Origin: Methylovorus mays
Lineage (GTDB): Bacteria; Pseudomonadota; Gammaproteobacteria; Burkholderiales; Methylophilaceae
Length of the DNA stretch: 64,000 nt
Assembly: GCF_020531915.1 (NCBI RefSeq)
Contig: NZ_JAJAVG010000003.1
Span: 1-64,000, forward strand
Direction of reading: 5' to 3'
This document shows, one piece after another, positions 47,226 to 55,526 of this stretch. The notes beneath the pieces are model-generated. The model saw only the letters and a list, made by a program, of their open reading frames with translations, had not been told where the DNA came from and made no database searches. Each line of letters opens with the position of its first letter. The first letter of the stretch is position 1. Made by a program: the position numbers and the translations under genes.

Positions 47226-49112
47226 TTATTCATGAGGGACGCCGGCTACATCGGCAGGGATGGGGGCTGCGGAGGGCGCGTTGCCGGAGGCTTCGGTATC
47301 GTGGAACTGCAGTTTGGCCAGACGCGCATAGAGTCCGCCCATCTGACGCAATTCTGCCGGCGTGCCGGTTTCCACGATGCGCCCCTGATCCATCACGATA
47401 ATCCTGTCCACCTGCTGCACAGTGGCCAGGCGGTGCGCGATGATCAGGGTGGTGCGGCCCTGCATGGCGGCCTGCAAGCCTTGCTGTACCAGGATTTCTG
47501 ATTCCGCATCCAGCGCGCTGGTGGCCTCATCCAGTAGCAGAATAGGCGCGTTTTTGAGAATGGCGCGGGCGATGGCAATGCGCTGACGTTGCCCACCAGA
47601 CAGTCGCGTGCCGCGCTCGCCAAGGAAGGTGTCGTAACCCTTGGGCAGGCGATGGATGAATTCATCGACCTGGGCGGCCTTGGCGGCCATCAGCACTTCG
47701 GCATCGGTGGCATAGGGATAGCCATAGCGTATGTTTTCCATGGCATTGGCCGAGAAAATCACCGGGTCTTGCGGCACCACGGCAATCAGGCCGCGCAGGC
47801 TTTCCAGGCTGAGCTGACGTATATCCTGACCATTGATGGTGATGCTGCCTGCGCTGGTGTCGTAAAAGCGCAGCAGCAACTGGAACAGGGTAGTCTTGCC
47901 GGCACCGGAAGGGCCGACCAGCGCAATGTTTTCGCCAGCGGCGATCTCCAGCGTCAGTTCTTGCAATGCCGGCTGGGTGGGGCGGGAAGGGTAATGAAAG
48001 CTGACATGGTGAAAGCCGATGGTGGCTTCCGTGGTCGACTTCAATGCCATGGGTTCTGCCGGTGCCTGAATGGCAGGTTCGGCCTGCAGCAGTTCAAGCA
48101 GGCGCTCGGTGGCACCCGCGGCCCGCATGATATCGCCCCAGACTTCGGCCATGGTGCCCACCGCCCCTGCCACCATGGCGGCATACAACACAAACGACGC
48201 CAGCTCGCCGCCTGTCATGGCGCCTTCGCTGACCTGGCGCGCCCCCAGCCACAGCACAAACACGATGGTTCCCAGCACGGCGGTGATGATCAGCGCGGTC
48301 AGTGCGGCGCGCACGCGAACGCGACGGATGGCCGTATCAAAGCTGAGCTCGGTGCTTTGCTTGAAGCGGCCGATCTCGCGCTGCTCCTGCGTATAGGATT
48401 GCACGGTGGGCATGGCATTCAGAATTTCACCCGCCATGGCCGAACTGGCGGCGATCTTGTCCTGCGATTCGCGCGAGAGCTTTTTGACGGAGCGGCCGAT
48501 CAGCATGATAGGCAGGACCAGCAGGCACATCAGCCCGAGGTTGATGGAGAAGAGATAGGTGCTGGTGACGGCCAGCATCACCATGCCACCGACAAACTGG
48601 AACAGACTGCGCAGGCCCATGGAGGCGGAACTGCCAACCACGGTCTGGATCAGCGTGGTGTCGGTGGTCAGCCGTGACAGCACCTCGCCCGTTTGCAGGG
48701 TTTCAAAGAATTGTGGCGATTGCGTCAGGACGCGGGCATAGACGGCACTGCGCAAATCAGCCGTTACCCGCTCCCCCACCCACGATACGGTGAAATAACG
48801 TGCCGCGACCAGCATGGCCCAGGCACAGGCCAGCCCGAACAACAGCAGGAAGTGGCTGTTGAGATCGCCATTGGCGCTGGGCCCTTGCTGTGGTGGTTTA
48901 TCAAAACCAAAATCCACCAGATCTCGGAATGCCAGCGGCACAGCGAGCAAGGTAGCGCTGGCAAGGCTGAGCAAAACCAGCGCGAGGATGATCTGCCAGC
49001 GATAAGGCCGCAAAAAGGGCCATAACCGACTCAAGGCGGAAAGGCGTTTGGATGGGGCGGGAGCCGTGGGTATGTCGGCATTCATGTCTTGGATATCAGG
49101 CGAGGTGGTCAT
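47226..49112 (-). CDS. ABC exporter (fused membrane and ATPase domains)
   Basis: A 628-residue half-transporter of the MsbA-like ABCB family. Residues 30-340 hold six membrane helices, and the ATPase domain has Walker A GPSGAGKTT, signature LSGGQRQRIAIARAI and Walker B ILLLDEATSALD. Homologues export lipids or drugs as homodimers; the substrate here is not known. A proline-rich tail precedes the first helix. It is followed by a small secreted protein gene. Confidence 0.88.
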   Translation of the reverse strand: MTTSPDIQDMNADIPTAPAPSKRLSALSRLWPFLRPYRWQIILALVLLSLASATLLAVPLAFRDLVDFGFDKPPQQGPSANGDLNSHFLLLFGLACAWAMLVAARYFTVSWVGERVTADLRSAVYARVLTQSPQFFETLQTGEVLSRLTTDTTLIQTVVGSSASMGLRSLFQFVGGMVMLAVTSTYLFSINLGLMCLLVLPIMLIGRSVKKLSRESQDKIAASSAMAGEILNAMPTVQSYTQEQREIGRFKQSTELSFDTAIRRVRVRAALTALIITAVLGTIVFVLWLGARQVSEGAMTGGELASFVLYAAMVAGAVGTMAEVWGDIMRAAGATERLLELLQAEPAIQAPAEPMALKSTTEATIGFHHVSFHYPSRPTQPALQELTLEIAAGENIALVGPSGAGKTTLFQLLLRFYDTSAGSITINGQDIRQLSLESLRGLIAVVPQDPVIFSANAMENIRYGYPYATDAEVLMAAKAAQVDEFIHRLPKGYDTFLGERGTRLSGGQRQRIAIARAILKNAPILLLDEATSALDAESEILVQQGLQAAMQGRTTLIIAHRLATVQQVDRIIVMDQGRIVETGTPAELRQMGGLYARLAKLQFHDTEASGNAPSAAPIPADVAGVPHE

Positions 49113-49340
49113 CTATGCGCAGACCTTGTGAAGGTTGGGAACGTTCCATTATTGAGATGGTACTCCACTAATCATTTTGCAAGCACGAAGGCTGCCTGCC
49201 ATGGGTGATTGCTGCCTATGCCTGTAAGGCTTCACTGACAGCAGTATCAGACCTACCCCTATGCGCTTCGCAGGGCAGCCTCTATACAGTAGAGGTGCGT
49301 CTCAACAAACAAACGCTTAAAAAATTAAGGAGGAATTCTG

Positions 49341-49418
49341 ATGATTAAATATTTTATTGCCTGGCTGCTGGGTGTACCCGCATTCCTGCTCATCATCATC
49401 TATTTTTTCATGCACTGA
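49341..49418 (+). CDS. 25-residue membrane protein
   Basis: An ORF of 25 codons (MIKYFIAWLLGVPAFLLIII then YFFMH) is preceded by a perfect AAGGAGGA eight bases upstream, far stronger than most ribosome sites in the window. It forms a single hydrophobic helix. A DUF3309 gene and an OsmB-like gene follow on the same strand, which suggests an envelope-stress operon. No function can be given. An upstream 6-bp dyad CCTCTA/TAGAGG is at 49279-49295. Confidence 0.65.
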   Translation: MIKYFIAWLLGVPAFLLIIIYFFMH

Positions 49419-49537
49419 ATTAATGCACAGCTCTTGTTGCATTAACACCGCTGGCCCCGGCTGGCAAAACGCATCAGAAATTGCCCCATAACCTGAGCAG
49501 ATCACCTGCTCACTAATTTGAAGAAAAGAGGGAATTT

Positions 49538-49696
49538 ATGTCCATCACGACCATTTTGCTTATTGTACTGATCCTGATGTTGCTGGGTGCGTTGCCGACC
49601 TGGGGACATAGTCGCAATTGGGGTTATGGCCCGAGTGGCGGTTTAGGATTGATCGTCATCATTCTGTTGATCCTGTTGCTCACCGGTCGCATCTAG
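49538..49696 (+). CDS. DUF3309 small membrane protein
   Basis: A 52-residue protein with two hydrophobic helices separated by TWGHSRNWGYGPSGGLGL, the pattern of the DUF3309 family (LGALPTW, WGYGPSGGLGL, TGRI end). AGAGGG lies upstream at proper spacing. Function is unknown, though such genes often sit with stress-induced membrane proteins. It stands between the 25-residue membrane protein and the OsmB-like lipoprotein. Confidence 0.85.
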   Translation: MSITTILLIVLILMLLGALPTWGHSRNWGYGPSGGLGLIVIILLILLLTGRI

Positions 49697-49742
49697 TCAG
49701 CGTGCTAATAAATAAACAAGTAAACAGCGTTAGGAGATAGAC

Positions 49743-49967
49743 ATGGATATCCTCAATAAAACCTGGCGGGTGACCGGCATTGTGTTGACGGTGGCGTGTC
49801 TTTCCGCCTGTAGCAATATGTCGGCGCGTGACAAGAATACGGCCGTGGGCGCAGGTGTGGGCGCCGCGGCAGGCGCTGTGTTGACCGGCGGCAGTGCTGT
49901 CGGTACGGTCGGTGGTGCTGCCGTAGGCGGCATTATCGGCAATCAGGTGGGTAAAGATAAAAAGTAG
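49743..49967 (+). CDS. OsmB-like glycine-zipper lipoprotein
   Basis: A 74-residue protein. A signal peptide ends in a lipobox (CLSAC, lipidation at the second cysteine of the pair), followed by a glycine- and alanine-rich zipper (VGAGVGAAAGAVLTGG, GGAAVGGIIGNQVG) typical of OsmB and related osmotically induced outer-membrane lipoproteins. A strong terminator follows 47 bases downstream. It probably ends the three-gene small envelope protein operon. Confidence 0.8.
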   Translation: MDILNKTWRVTGIVLTVACLSACSNMSARDKNTAVGAGVGAAAGAVLTGGSAVGTVGGAAVGGIIGNQVGKDKK

Positions 49968-50013
49968 GGAGGAGGCCATCAGGTGCCTGGCACCACAGGG
50001 TGGCGATAAGTAG

Positions 50014-50046
50014 AAAAAGCCGGAGCATGATTGCTCCGGCTTTTTT
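50014..50046 (+). terminator. Intrinsic terminator after the OsmB-like gene
   Basis: GCCGGAGCA (50019-50027) pairs with TGCTCCGGC (50032-50040) around TGAT, flanked by five A and six T. It separates the small envelope genes from cstA. Confidence 0.92.
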
Positions 50047-50157
50047 ATGCATCCAGAGTGCAGGGGGCATATCCATCCATGGCCTCCTCGCTAGAAACGG
50101 CATATCGCTCAGGTCTGTTTTATACTGTGAGCCCATTGCACATCACTCACGGTCATT

Positions 50158-52227
50158 ATGAAAACCATCCTTAAGAATTGTCTGTGGCTATTGATTGCGC
50201 TATCTGGTGCAGCGGCGGTGGGAGGCATCGCGCTGCATCGCGGCGAGAGTATCAATTCCCTGTGGTTTATTGCGGCGGCATTGTGTGTGTATGCACTGGC
50301 TTATCGTTTTTATTCGGCATGGATCGCCGCCCGGGTGCTGATGCTGGATGCCTCGCGGGCGACCCCTGCCGTGCGCCTCGATAATGGCCGCGATTTTGTG
50401 CCAACCAATAAATGGATCGTCTTCGGCCATCACTTTGCGGCGATTGCCGGGCCTGGCCCGCTGGTGGGGCCAACACTGGCCGCCCAGTTTGGCTATCTGC
50501 CCGGCACCTTGTGGATATTGTTTGGCGCTGTGCTGGGTGGGGCCGTGCAGGATATGGTGACCTTGTTCCTCTCTACGCGCCGCAATGGGCGCAGCTTGGG
50601 CCAGATGGCGCGTGAGGAACTGGGCGCGATAGGCGGCACTGCCGCCCTCGTTGGCACCTTTGCCATTATGATCATCCTGATTGCCGTGCTCGGGCTGGTG
50701 GTGGTCAATGCCATGAAGCACAGCCCATGGGCGACCTCTACCGTGGCGGCGACGATTCCCATCGCCATGATTGTCGGTTTATACATGCGCCACTTCCGTG
50801 CGGGCAAGGTGCTGGAAGCCTCGGCGCTGGGCGTGATCCTGCTGCTGCTATCCGTAGCGGGTGGCGGCTGGGTGGATCACAACGCGACCTTGCGCGTATG
50901 GTTTGACCATGAAGGCCTGACCCTGGCCTGGTGGATTATTGCCTACGGCTTTGCTGCCGCTATTCTGCCGGTCTGGCTGCTGCTGGCGCCGCGCGATTAT
51001 CTATCTACCTTCATGAAGCTTGGCACGGTGATCGTGCTGGCGATTGCCATTCTGATGCTGCAGCCGGAAGTCAAAATGCCGGCGCTGACGCAGTTTATTG
51101 ATGGCACTGGCCCCATTTTCGGCGGCAAGCTGTTCCCCTTTGTCTTTATCACCATCGCCTGCGGCGCCATTTCCGGTTTCCACGCACTGATTGCCTCTGG
51201 CACCACGCCCAAGCTGCTGGAAAACGAGCGCGATATCCGCATGATCGGCTATGGCGCCATGTTGCTGGAGTCCTTCGTTGCCATCATGGCGATGATTGCC
51301 GCCACCGTGCTTGATCCCGGCGTGTTTTTTGCGATCAACAGCCCGGCGGGCATCGTCGGCAAGGAAGCGGCCGATGCCGTTGCCACCATCAGCGGCTGGG
51401 GTTTCCCGGTCACCGTGGCGCAAATGGACACGCTGGCGCGCGAGATGGGCGAGGCCACGCTGTTTGCCCGTACCGGCGGTGCGCCTTCGCTGGCAGTCGG
51501 CATGGCCAGCATTTTTGGCAGCGCGTTTGGCCAAGGCCTGCTGGCGCTCTGGTATCACTTTGCCATTATGTTCGAGGCGATTTTCATCCTGACCACGCTG
51601 GATGCCGGCACCCGCGTCGGCCGCTTCATGCTGCAGGACATGCTGGGCAATATCTGGCCCAAACTGGGCGAGACCTCCTGGTATCCCTCGGTATTGTTCA
51701 CCAGCGCGCTGGTGGTCGCAGGCTGGGGGTATTTCCTCTACATCGGCGTGATTGACCCCAATGGCGGCGTCAATATCCTGTGGCCGCTGTTTGGTATTTC
51801 CAACCAGATGCTGGCGGCCATTGCTTTGTCGGTTGCCACGGGTATTTTTGTCAAATCCGGCCGCCTCAAATTTGCCTGGGTAACGGCACTTCCGCTCACC
51901 TGGCTAGTCATTATTACCAGTACCGCCGCCTGGCAGAAAATCATGAGCGATGATGTGCGCGTGGGCTTTTTTGCCGCCGCCAATGATATGGCGGCCAAGC
52001 TGGCGTCAGGTGCTTTGCCACCAGAAAAAGCCGCCGTGGCACCGCAACTGATTTTCAACCAACAGCTCGATGCCTGGCTGACGCTGTTTTTTGTCGTGAT
52101 ACTGTGGGTGGTGATACTGGATATGCTGCGCGTGTGCTGGCGCTATCTGGCAGGCAAGCCGGTGCGGCCATCGACCGAGCACCCACACGAACCAGCACCG
52201 CTGAATGCCCAATGGGTAAGGGATTGA
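50158..52227 (+). CDS. cstA: Carbon starvation protein A (peptide/pyruvate transporter family)
   Basis: A 689-residue protein with many membrane helices. RDFVPTNKWIVFGHHFAAIA, GPLVGPTLAAQFGYLPG and CGAISGFHALIASGTTPK are CstA hallmarks. Members import peptides or pyruvate in E. coli. It is followed two bases later by a YbdD-like gene, the usual pair. In this genome context it could support use of peptides when carbon is scarce; regulation was not seen. Confidence 0.93.
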   Translation: MKTILKNCLWLLIALSGAAAVGGIALHRGESINSLWFIAAALCVYALAYRFYSAWIAARVLMLDASRATPAVRLDNGRDFVPTNKWIVFGHHFAAIAGPGPLVGPTLAAQFGYLPGTLWILFGAVLGGAVQDMVTLFLSTRRNGRSLGQMAREELGAIGGTAALVGTFAIMIILIAVLGLVVVNAMKHSPWATSTVAATIPIAMIVGLYMRHFRAGKVLEASALGVILLLLSVAGGGWVDHNATLRVWFDHEGLTLAWWIIAYGFAAAILPVWLLLAPRDYLSTFMKLGTVIVLAIAILMLQPEVKMPALTQFIDGTGPIFGGKLFPFVFITIACGAISGFHALIASGTTPKLLENERDIRMIGYGAMLLESFVAIMAMIAATVLDPGVFFAINSPAGIVGKEAADAVATISGWGFPVTVAQMDTLAREMGEATLFARTGGAPSLAVGMASIFGSAFGQGLLALWYHFAIMFEAIFILTTLDAGTRVGRFMLQDMLGNIWPKLGETSWYPSVLFTSALVVAGWGYFLYIGVIDPNGGVNILWPLFGISNQMLAAIALSVATGIFVKSGRLKFAWVTALPLTWLVIITSTAAWQKIMSDDVRVGFFAAANDMAAKLASGALPPEKAAVAPQLIFNQQLDAWLTLFFVVILWVVILDMLRVCWRYLAGKPVRPSTEHPHEPAPLNAQWVRD

Positions 52228-52229
52228 AC

Positions 52230-52409
52230 ATGCTGAACAAATTGAAAGCGTTTTGGCGCGTCGTGCGCCGCCTGTCAGGCGATGATGCCTACGAGCGTTA
52301 TCTGCGCCATCACGCCGAGCAGCACGTGGACGAGCCGCCGCTGACGCGCGAAGCCTTTTTCAAGCAATGGCAGGATGGCAAATGGAAGGGCGTGAAGCGG
52401 TGCTGCTAA
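52230..52409 (+). CDS. YbdD/YjiX-like small protein (DUF466)
   Basis: A 59-residue protein, LKAFWRVVRRLSGDDAYERY onwards with a C-terminal FKQWQDGKWKGVKRCC, typical of the DUF466 family encoded after cstA. A TAAGGG site lies upstream. Its end overlaps the next gene in another frame. It is thought to act with CstA but its role is unknown. Confidence 0.88.
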   Translation: MLNKLKAFWRVVRRLSGDDAYERYLRHHAEQHVDEPPLTREAFFKQWQDGKWKGVKRCC

Positions 52410-52693
52410 CTCGGGATACCGCTGAGCCCGCCATCTCCGGTCAGGAGCTGAGCGCAGCCGATATTGGCCGGGTGATTGAAATGGCGTGGGAAGATCGCAC
52501 GCCATTCGAGGCCATTGCATTTCAATTTGGCTTATCGGAAGCTGCGGTGATTGATCTTATGCGACGGCAGCTGGGCAGCTCCGCGTTCAGGTTATGGCGC
52601 AAGCGCATGCAGGGGCGAGCCACCAAGCATGCCGCCTTGCGCAGCCCCGAGGTGGCGCGGCATCGTGCCCGCCATCGGGTGCCGCAGTTCTAA
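52382..52693 (+). CDS. TIGR03643/DUF2805 family protein
   Basis: A 103-residue protein. AADIGRVIEMAWEDRTPFEA, FGLSEAAVIDLMRRQL and SAFRLWRKRMQGRATKH are strongly conserved in this small family of unknown function. Starts at 52367, 52382 or a GTG at 52400 are possible; 52382 has AGGAT at good spacing. The start overlaps the DUF466 gene by 28 bases. The stop codon (52691-52693) touches the lgt fragment described next. Confidence 0.75.
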   Translation: MEGREAVLLTRDTAEPAISGQELSAADIGRVIEMAWEDRTPFEAIAFQFGLSEAAVIDLMRRQLGSSAFRLWRKRMQGRATKHAALRSPEVARHRARHRVPQF

Positions 52694-52805
52694 GGGCGTG
52701 GCTGGCGGCACAGGTACAACATCACCAGCCCCGCAATTACCATGGGCAGGCTCAGCCCCATCGATAACAATCTCAGATAACTATCCGTATTTTCACGCGC
52801 TCAAA
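52690..52805 (-). pseudogene. Duplicated 3' fragment of lgt
   Basis: On the minus strand the frame reads RENTDSYLRLLSMGLSLPMV and continues IAGLVMLYLCRQPRP to a stop, closely parallel to the end of the intact lgt at 55825 ([31 protein letters not shown]). It lacks a 7-residue stretch (21 bases) and has no upstream part; a TGA lies just before it. The two lgt 3' ends bracket a 3-kb foreign island. Confidence 0.85.
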
Positions 52806-52812
52806 GTGCGCG

Positions 52813-53052
52813 TTAAGTAGCTCGCGTGGATGCCGACACATGCCTATCAACCGCCTGATGTGTTAAGAAAGCCTCCACATATTCTCACTTTAAGGTTTGG
52901 TGGAGGGTTTTATTGTGGAATAGAATCAAGCACTTGATCCAGGCCACATAGGCTTTTTCGGTTCTGATACTATAGTGCATCATCTGGATGCGACCTGCGA
53001 CTTGTTCAAGCAATTTTGGTGGACGACTGGAATTCCCTGCGGATGGCATCAT
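52813..53052 (-). pseudogene. Truncated integron integrase intI
   Basis: Minus-strand codons from an ATG at 53052 encode a tyrosine-recombinase N-terminal domain: LLEQVAGRIQMMHYSIRTEK then AYVAWIKCLILFHNK. An in-frame TGA at 52887-52885 interrupts it, and the same frame continues VEAFLTHQAVDRHVSAST, again as in integron integrases, before breaking off near the lgt fragment. The catalytic domain is absent. It faces away from the cassette genes, the normal arrangement for an integron. Class and parent species cannot be told. Confidence 0.82.
52872..52910 (+). terminator. Weak hairpin with T-rich tail inside the intI remnant
   Basis: CCTCCAC (52872-52878) pairs with GTGGAGG (52900-52906) around a 21-base loop, followed by GTTTTATT. 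It lies in former coding sequence and may be accidental. Confidence 0.25.
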
Positions 53053-53202
53053 GCTGTGTGATTCAGTTAAAGATAAGAATTAAAGTTGCACTAAACCTAC
53101 TCTACTCAACGATTTAAATAGAGAACAACAATAATTAAACTAATATCAACCAGCCCAATAAAATATTAAGTAATATATTGGATGCTATTTAAGAGGCTAA
53201 AA
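53053..53202. other. Probable attI region and leader of the first cassette
   Basis: This 150-base AT-rich stretch separates the intI remnant from the first cassette gene and so should hold the primary recombination site and a cassette promoter. GTTAAAG (53066) and GTTGCAC (53085) resemble imperfect core sites. No boundary could be fixed. Confidence 0.4.
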
Positions 53203-53778
53203 ATGGAATCACCACTTTGGCAAACAGTATTAGGCTTACTAACTGCTCTAGGCGGTGGTGGGATAATTGTTTTAAGCCTGTCTAGCTGGCTGGGAAAAGT
53301 GTGGGCAGAACGTCTTGGCGAAAAATTAAAGGCTTCAAATACCCAAGCATTAGAACGCATCAAAGCAGATTTCTTGCGAGAAGTTGAAAGCTACAAAGTT
53401 AAGTTAAAAAAATCTGAATTTATTTTTCAGAAAGAATTTGAAGCGGCATCAGAGTTTTCCAGATTAATGCAATCAATACATCCTGGTTTCAACCACCCAA
53501 TGATGGATTGGTACGAAGCCTGTGATGTCATCGCACAAAACTTCGGGAGTATCGAAAGCAAACTTAATGATTTTTTAGCAAAGTATGGTGCAGTTCTAAC
53601 TGATGGTGAGCGAAAAATCTTAACTGATGCCATATCTGATGCAGGATATGGAAAATTTGATGCCATAGGTGAGGATGTAAGCGCAGAAGCTAATAAGCAA
53701 GCAGGCAATCTATATAACGAGCTCCAAGAGTTAGAAAAACAAATGATTGGACGTGTTCGTGACCAGTCCAGCCTCTAA
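53203..53778 (+). CDS. Cassette gene 1: membrane-anchored coiled-coil protein
   Basis: A 191-residue protein with one N-terminal hydrophobic helix (GLLTALGGGGIIVLSLSSWL) followed by a long charged helical region (GKVWAERLGEKLKASNTQAL, LREVESYKVKLKKSEFIFQK), so probably a membrane-tethered coiled coil. AGAGG lies six bases upstream of the ATG at 53203; an earlier ATG at 53182 is less likely. Base use is more AT-rich than the flanking genes. The TAA stop lies within the R'' box of an attC site. Similar small proteins occur in gene cassettes, but I cannot give a function. Confidence 0.7.
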   Translation: MESPLWQTVLGLLTALGGGGIIVLSLSSWLGKVWAERLGEKLKASNTQALERIKADFLREVESYKVKLKKSEFIFQKEFEAASEFSRLMQSIHPGFNHPMMDWYEACDVIAQNFGSIESKLNDFLAKYGAVLTDGERKILTDAISDAGYGKFDAIGEDVSAEANKQAGNLYNELQELEKQMIGRVRDQSSL

Positions 53779-53829
53779 CCCCTCATTCAAGCGGGACGCC
53801 TAACGGCGCTCCTTTGATTCAACTTTAGC
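53773..53829 (+). repeat. attC site 1 (degenerate)
   Basis: CTCTAAC (53773-53779) begins a 57-base element with the TCATTCAAGC segment common to cassette sites. A stem GGGACGCC/GGCGCTCC around TAAC contains an unpaired C at 53809, as is typical of attC. The 3' core is CTTTAGC rather than GTTRRRY, so it is probably worn. Confidence 0.7.
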
Positions 53830-53844
53830 TATTGGAATCATTGC

Positions 53845-54675
53845 ATGCTGAGCTCAGTAGAAGATGGTGCCAGAGCACTGCTGAAAGATGTAGCGACAGT
53901 GCTTTCGCAATTTCCCAAGATCGAACACACGATCATCGGGGGATGGTGTCCCGTAATCAGAAACAAGTCGAGCATCCCTCATCCAGGAACTCTGGACGTC
54001 GACATCCTGTTTAGAGATTCGAATAGCCCAGGGTTTTTGTCAAATGTAATTGAGCAGTTAGTTCAATCAGGTTTCGATCCTTCAGCCAAGCATCCATTTC
54101 AGTTGCTCAAGAAACAAATTGTCAATGGCAAGGCCCTTATTTACAACATTGATCTGCTTCATCCAAGAATGCTCGAAGACATAGACTCCGTGGGCCTTTT
54201 CGTCGATCATCTTGAACTCGATATTCCTTTGAACAATGCGGAGCGCCGGCTGAAGGAAATTTGTTCCGTTGCGCTTCCGAATTCTGAAGTGCTATTCCAA
54301 AAGAATATGCACACCGTTGAGAGCATCGACGGCGCAAGTTTTTCGTTGGTGACTTTTGAAGGAATGTTTGTTACGAAGATGGATAGTTGCCAGAAGCAAA
54401 AGAGAGAAAGAGATTCCTTTGATATTTATTTGGCGTTCGTTAACGATGGCGTGAATGCACAATCGATAAACCAGCTAGCTAGCGAAGACAATCGAATCGG
54501 TGAATCCCTTAAGGCATTCAAATTGCACCTAGAGAACAAGGCTGACGAGTTCAACAAGAATGTAATTCACTTCTGCGACGGCATTGAAGGCTCTCCGGCG
54601 CAATATGTGCTCGAGAAGCTCAATGGCTACCCATCATTCCACCGGACCTGCGCGAAACGCCGCGCAGGCCGGTGA
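53845..54675 (+). CDS. Cassette gene 2: nucleotidyltransferase-like protein with attC-encoded tail
   Basis: A 276-residue protein. Near the N-terminus TIIGGWCPVIRNKS followed by GTLDVDILF resembles the GG-W and DxD motifs of nucleotidyltransferases of the AbiEii or MNT kind. Such proteins act as toxins or RNA-modifying enzymes, and cassettes often carry them. The last 15 or so residues (GYPSFHRTCAKRRAGR) are encoded by attC site 2: where the cassette stop would be expected (GGC TAA C) the sequence is GGC TAC C, so translation runs through the hairpin to a TGA. Confidence 0.7.
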   Translation: MLSSVEDGARALLKDVATVLSQFPKIEHTIIGGWCPVIRNKSSIPHPGTLDVDILFRDSNSPGFLSNVIEQLVQSGFDPSAKHPFQLLKKQIVNGKALIYNIDLLHPRMLEDIDSVGLFVDHLELDIPLNNAERRLKEICSVALPNSEVLFQKNMHTVESIDGASFSLVTFEGMFVTKMDSCQKQKRERDSFDIYLAFVNDGVNAQSINQLASEDNRIGESLKAFKLHLENKADEFNKNVIHFCDGIEGSPAQYVLEKLNGYPSFHRTCAKRRAGR

Positions 54676-54690
54676 ATTCAAACGTTAGAT
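54625..54690 (+). repeat. attC site 2
   Basis: A 66-base element ending in GTTAGAT (54684-54690), a good R' core. CACCGG/CCGGTG and CCTGCGCG/CGCGCAGG form a two-part stem with an extrahelical A at 54646, the feature recognised by IntI. The R'' box is GGCTACC, a change from the expected TAAC. Confidence 0.8.
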
Positions 54691-54698
54691 GGCAGTCC

Positions 54699-55058
54699 AT
54701 GAATCGCGAAACAGTCAATCGAATTGAAGTGCTTGACACAGGCGAGTTCTTTCTCGGGATCGAGGGAAAAGGTAAGTCAATGTATCAATACATCTATCGA
54801 GAAGCTGCAGGGGTGTATTGGGATCCAGCGCTTCAAGGCTTCAAATCCACGCCAATGAGGGAATGGTCTTGTACTCAGTGGTACAAGCAAATCGTTTCGG
54901 TTGCTCGTTCCGGTCTAGGCGTGGATCTGTTACTGGCAGATCACATTGATTGGAAAAACGTACCAGAAATAGATAAAGCTGAAATTCAGCGTGCAAAAGC
55001 ATCTAAAAATGCCTTCCGCAGCTTCGCTGCTACGGCCGCCCCTCACGTTAAACGTTAG
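54699..55058 (+). CDS. Cassette gene 3: unknown protein
   Basis: A 119-residue protein, soluble, with no recognised domain (IEVLDTGEFFLGIEGKGKSM, MREWSCTQWYKQIVSVARSG). The ATG at 54699 lies nine bases after the GTTAGAT core of attC 2, the usual position for a cassette gene. Its C-terminal residues, AFRSFAATAAPHVKR, are encoded by the partial attC site 3, and the stop TAG is part of its GTTAGCG core. This again looks like loss of the original stop. Confidence 0.65.
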   Translation: MNRETVNRIEVLDTGEFFLGIEGKGKSMYQYIYREAAGVYWDPALQGFKSTPMREWSCTQWYKQIVSVARSGLGVDLLLADHIDWKNVPEIDKAEIQRAKASKNAFRSFAATAAPHVKR

Positions 55059-55060
55059 CG
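55014..55060 (+). repeat. attC site 3 (3' half only)
   Basis: The stretch GCTACGGCCGCCCCTCACGT ending in AACGTTAGCG closely matches the 3' half of attC 4. The complementary 5' arm (GTGAGGGGC) is absent upstream, so the site is truncated or recombined. Confidence 0.65.
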
Positions 55061-55067
55061 GCTTAGT

Positions 55068-55526
55068 ATGGACATCACTCTTATTAATCAGCTTGCTACT
55101 GGAATGCGGATGGCCATCGAATCCATCCCTAAAGACAAGCTCCCGCTTCCAATGTCGCACTTCCCCAAAGGCGCATGCGGTGACGCCACGCTTTTGCTTG
55201 GTGCTTACTTTGCAGACAACGGAATAACAGAGTTTCAGTATGTCTGTGGGGAGCGTGGCGTAAAAGAAGATAGAACTTGGTCCACGCATGCATGGCTTGA
55301 GTCGGAAGGTCTTGTCGTTGATATCACGGCAGATCAATTTGAAGAGATCGACGAGAAAGTCATCGTTGCTTATGGCTCTCCGTGGCATTCACAGTTAGAT
55401 GGCAAGCCTTCTGGATGTGGTGATTTCAGAAAATGGAGCGGCCCGGGCACTCACCATTTGTATTCAGCTTATGGCCAAATTCTCTCTCTGTTGGCATTCA
55501 ACAAGAACCATGAGCCGAGCCTCTAA
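55068..55526 (+). CDS. Cassette gene 4: transglutaminase/papain-like cysteine protein
   Basis: A 152-residue protein. A Cys-His-Asp order is visible: cysteine in FPKGACGDATLLLGAY, histidine in WSTHAWLESEG and aspartate in LVVDITADQF, the layout of transglutaminase- or papain-like folds. It begins eight bases after the attC 3 core. The TAA stop is within the R'' box of attC 4. Cassettes often carry such small enzymes; a hydrolase or amidase role is a guess. Confidence 0.68.
   Translation: MDITLINQLATGMRMAIESIPKDKLPLPMSHFPKGACGDATLLLGAYFADNGITEFQYVCGERGVKEDRTWSTHAWLESEGLVVDITADQFEEIDEKVIVAYGSPWHSQLDGKPSGCGDFRKWSGPGTHHLYSAYGQILSLLAFNKNHEPSL

Noticed and set aside
47589-48677. Plus-strand open frame of 362 codons
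   Set aside because: It is the complement of the ABC exporter gene, rich in histidine, glutamine and glycine as expected of an antisense shadow, with no ribosome-binding site.
52813-53052. Frameshift in the intI remnant
   Set aside because: A frameshift was first suspected because the ORF ends at 52885. Checking codon phase shows that VEAFLTH follows in the same frame after a TGA, so the lesion is a nonsense codon plus truncation.
53182-53202. Alternative start of cassette gene 1 at 53182
   Set aside because: No ribosome-binding sequence precedes it, whereas the ATG at 53203 has AGAGG six bases upstream and gives MESPLWQ directly before the membrane helix.
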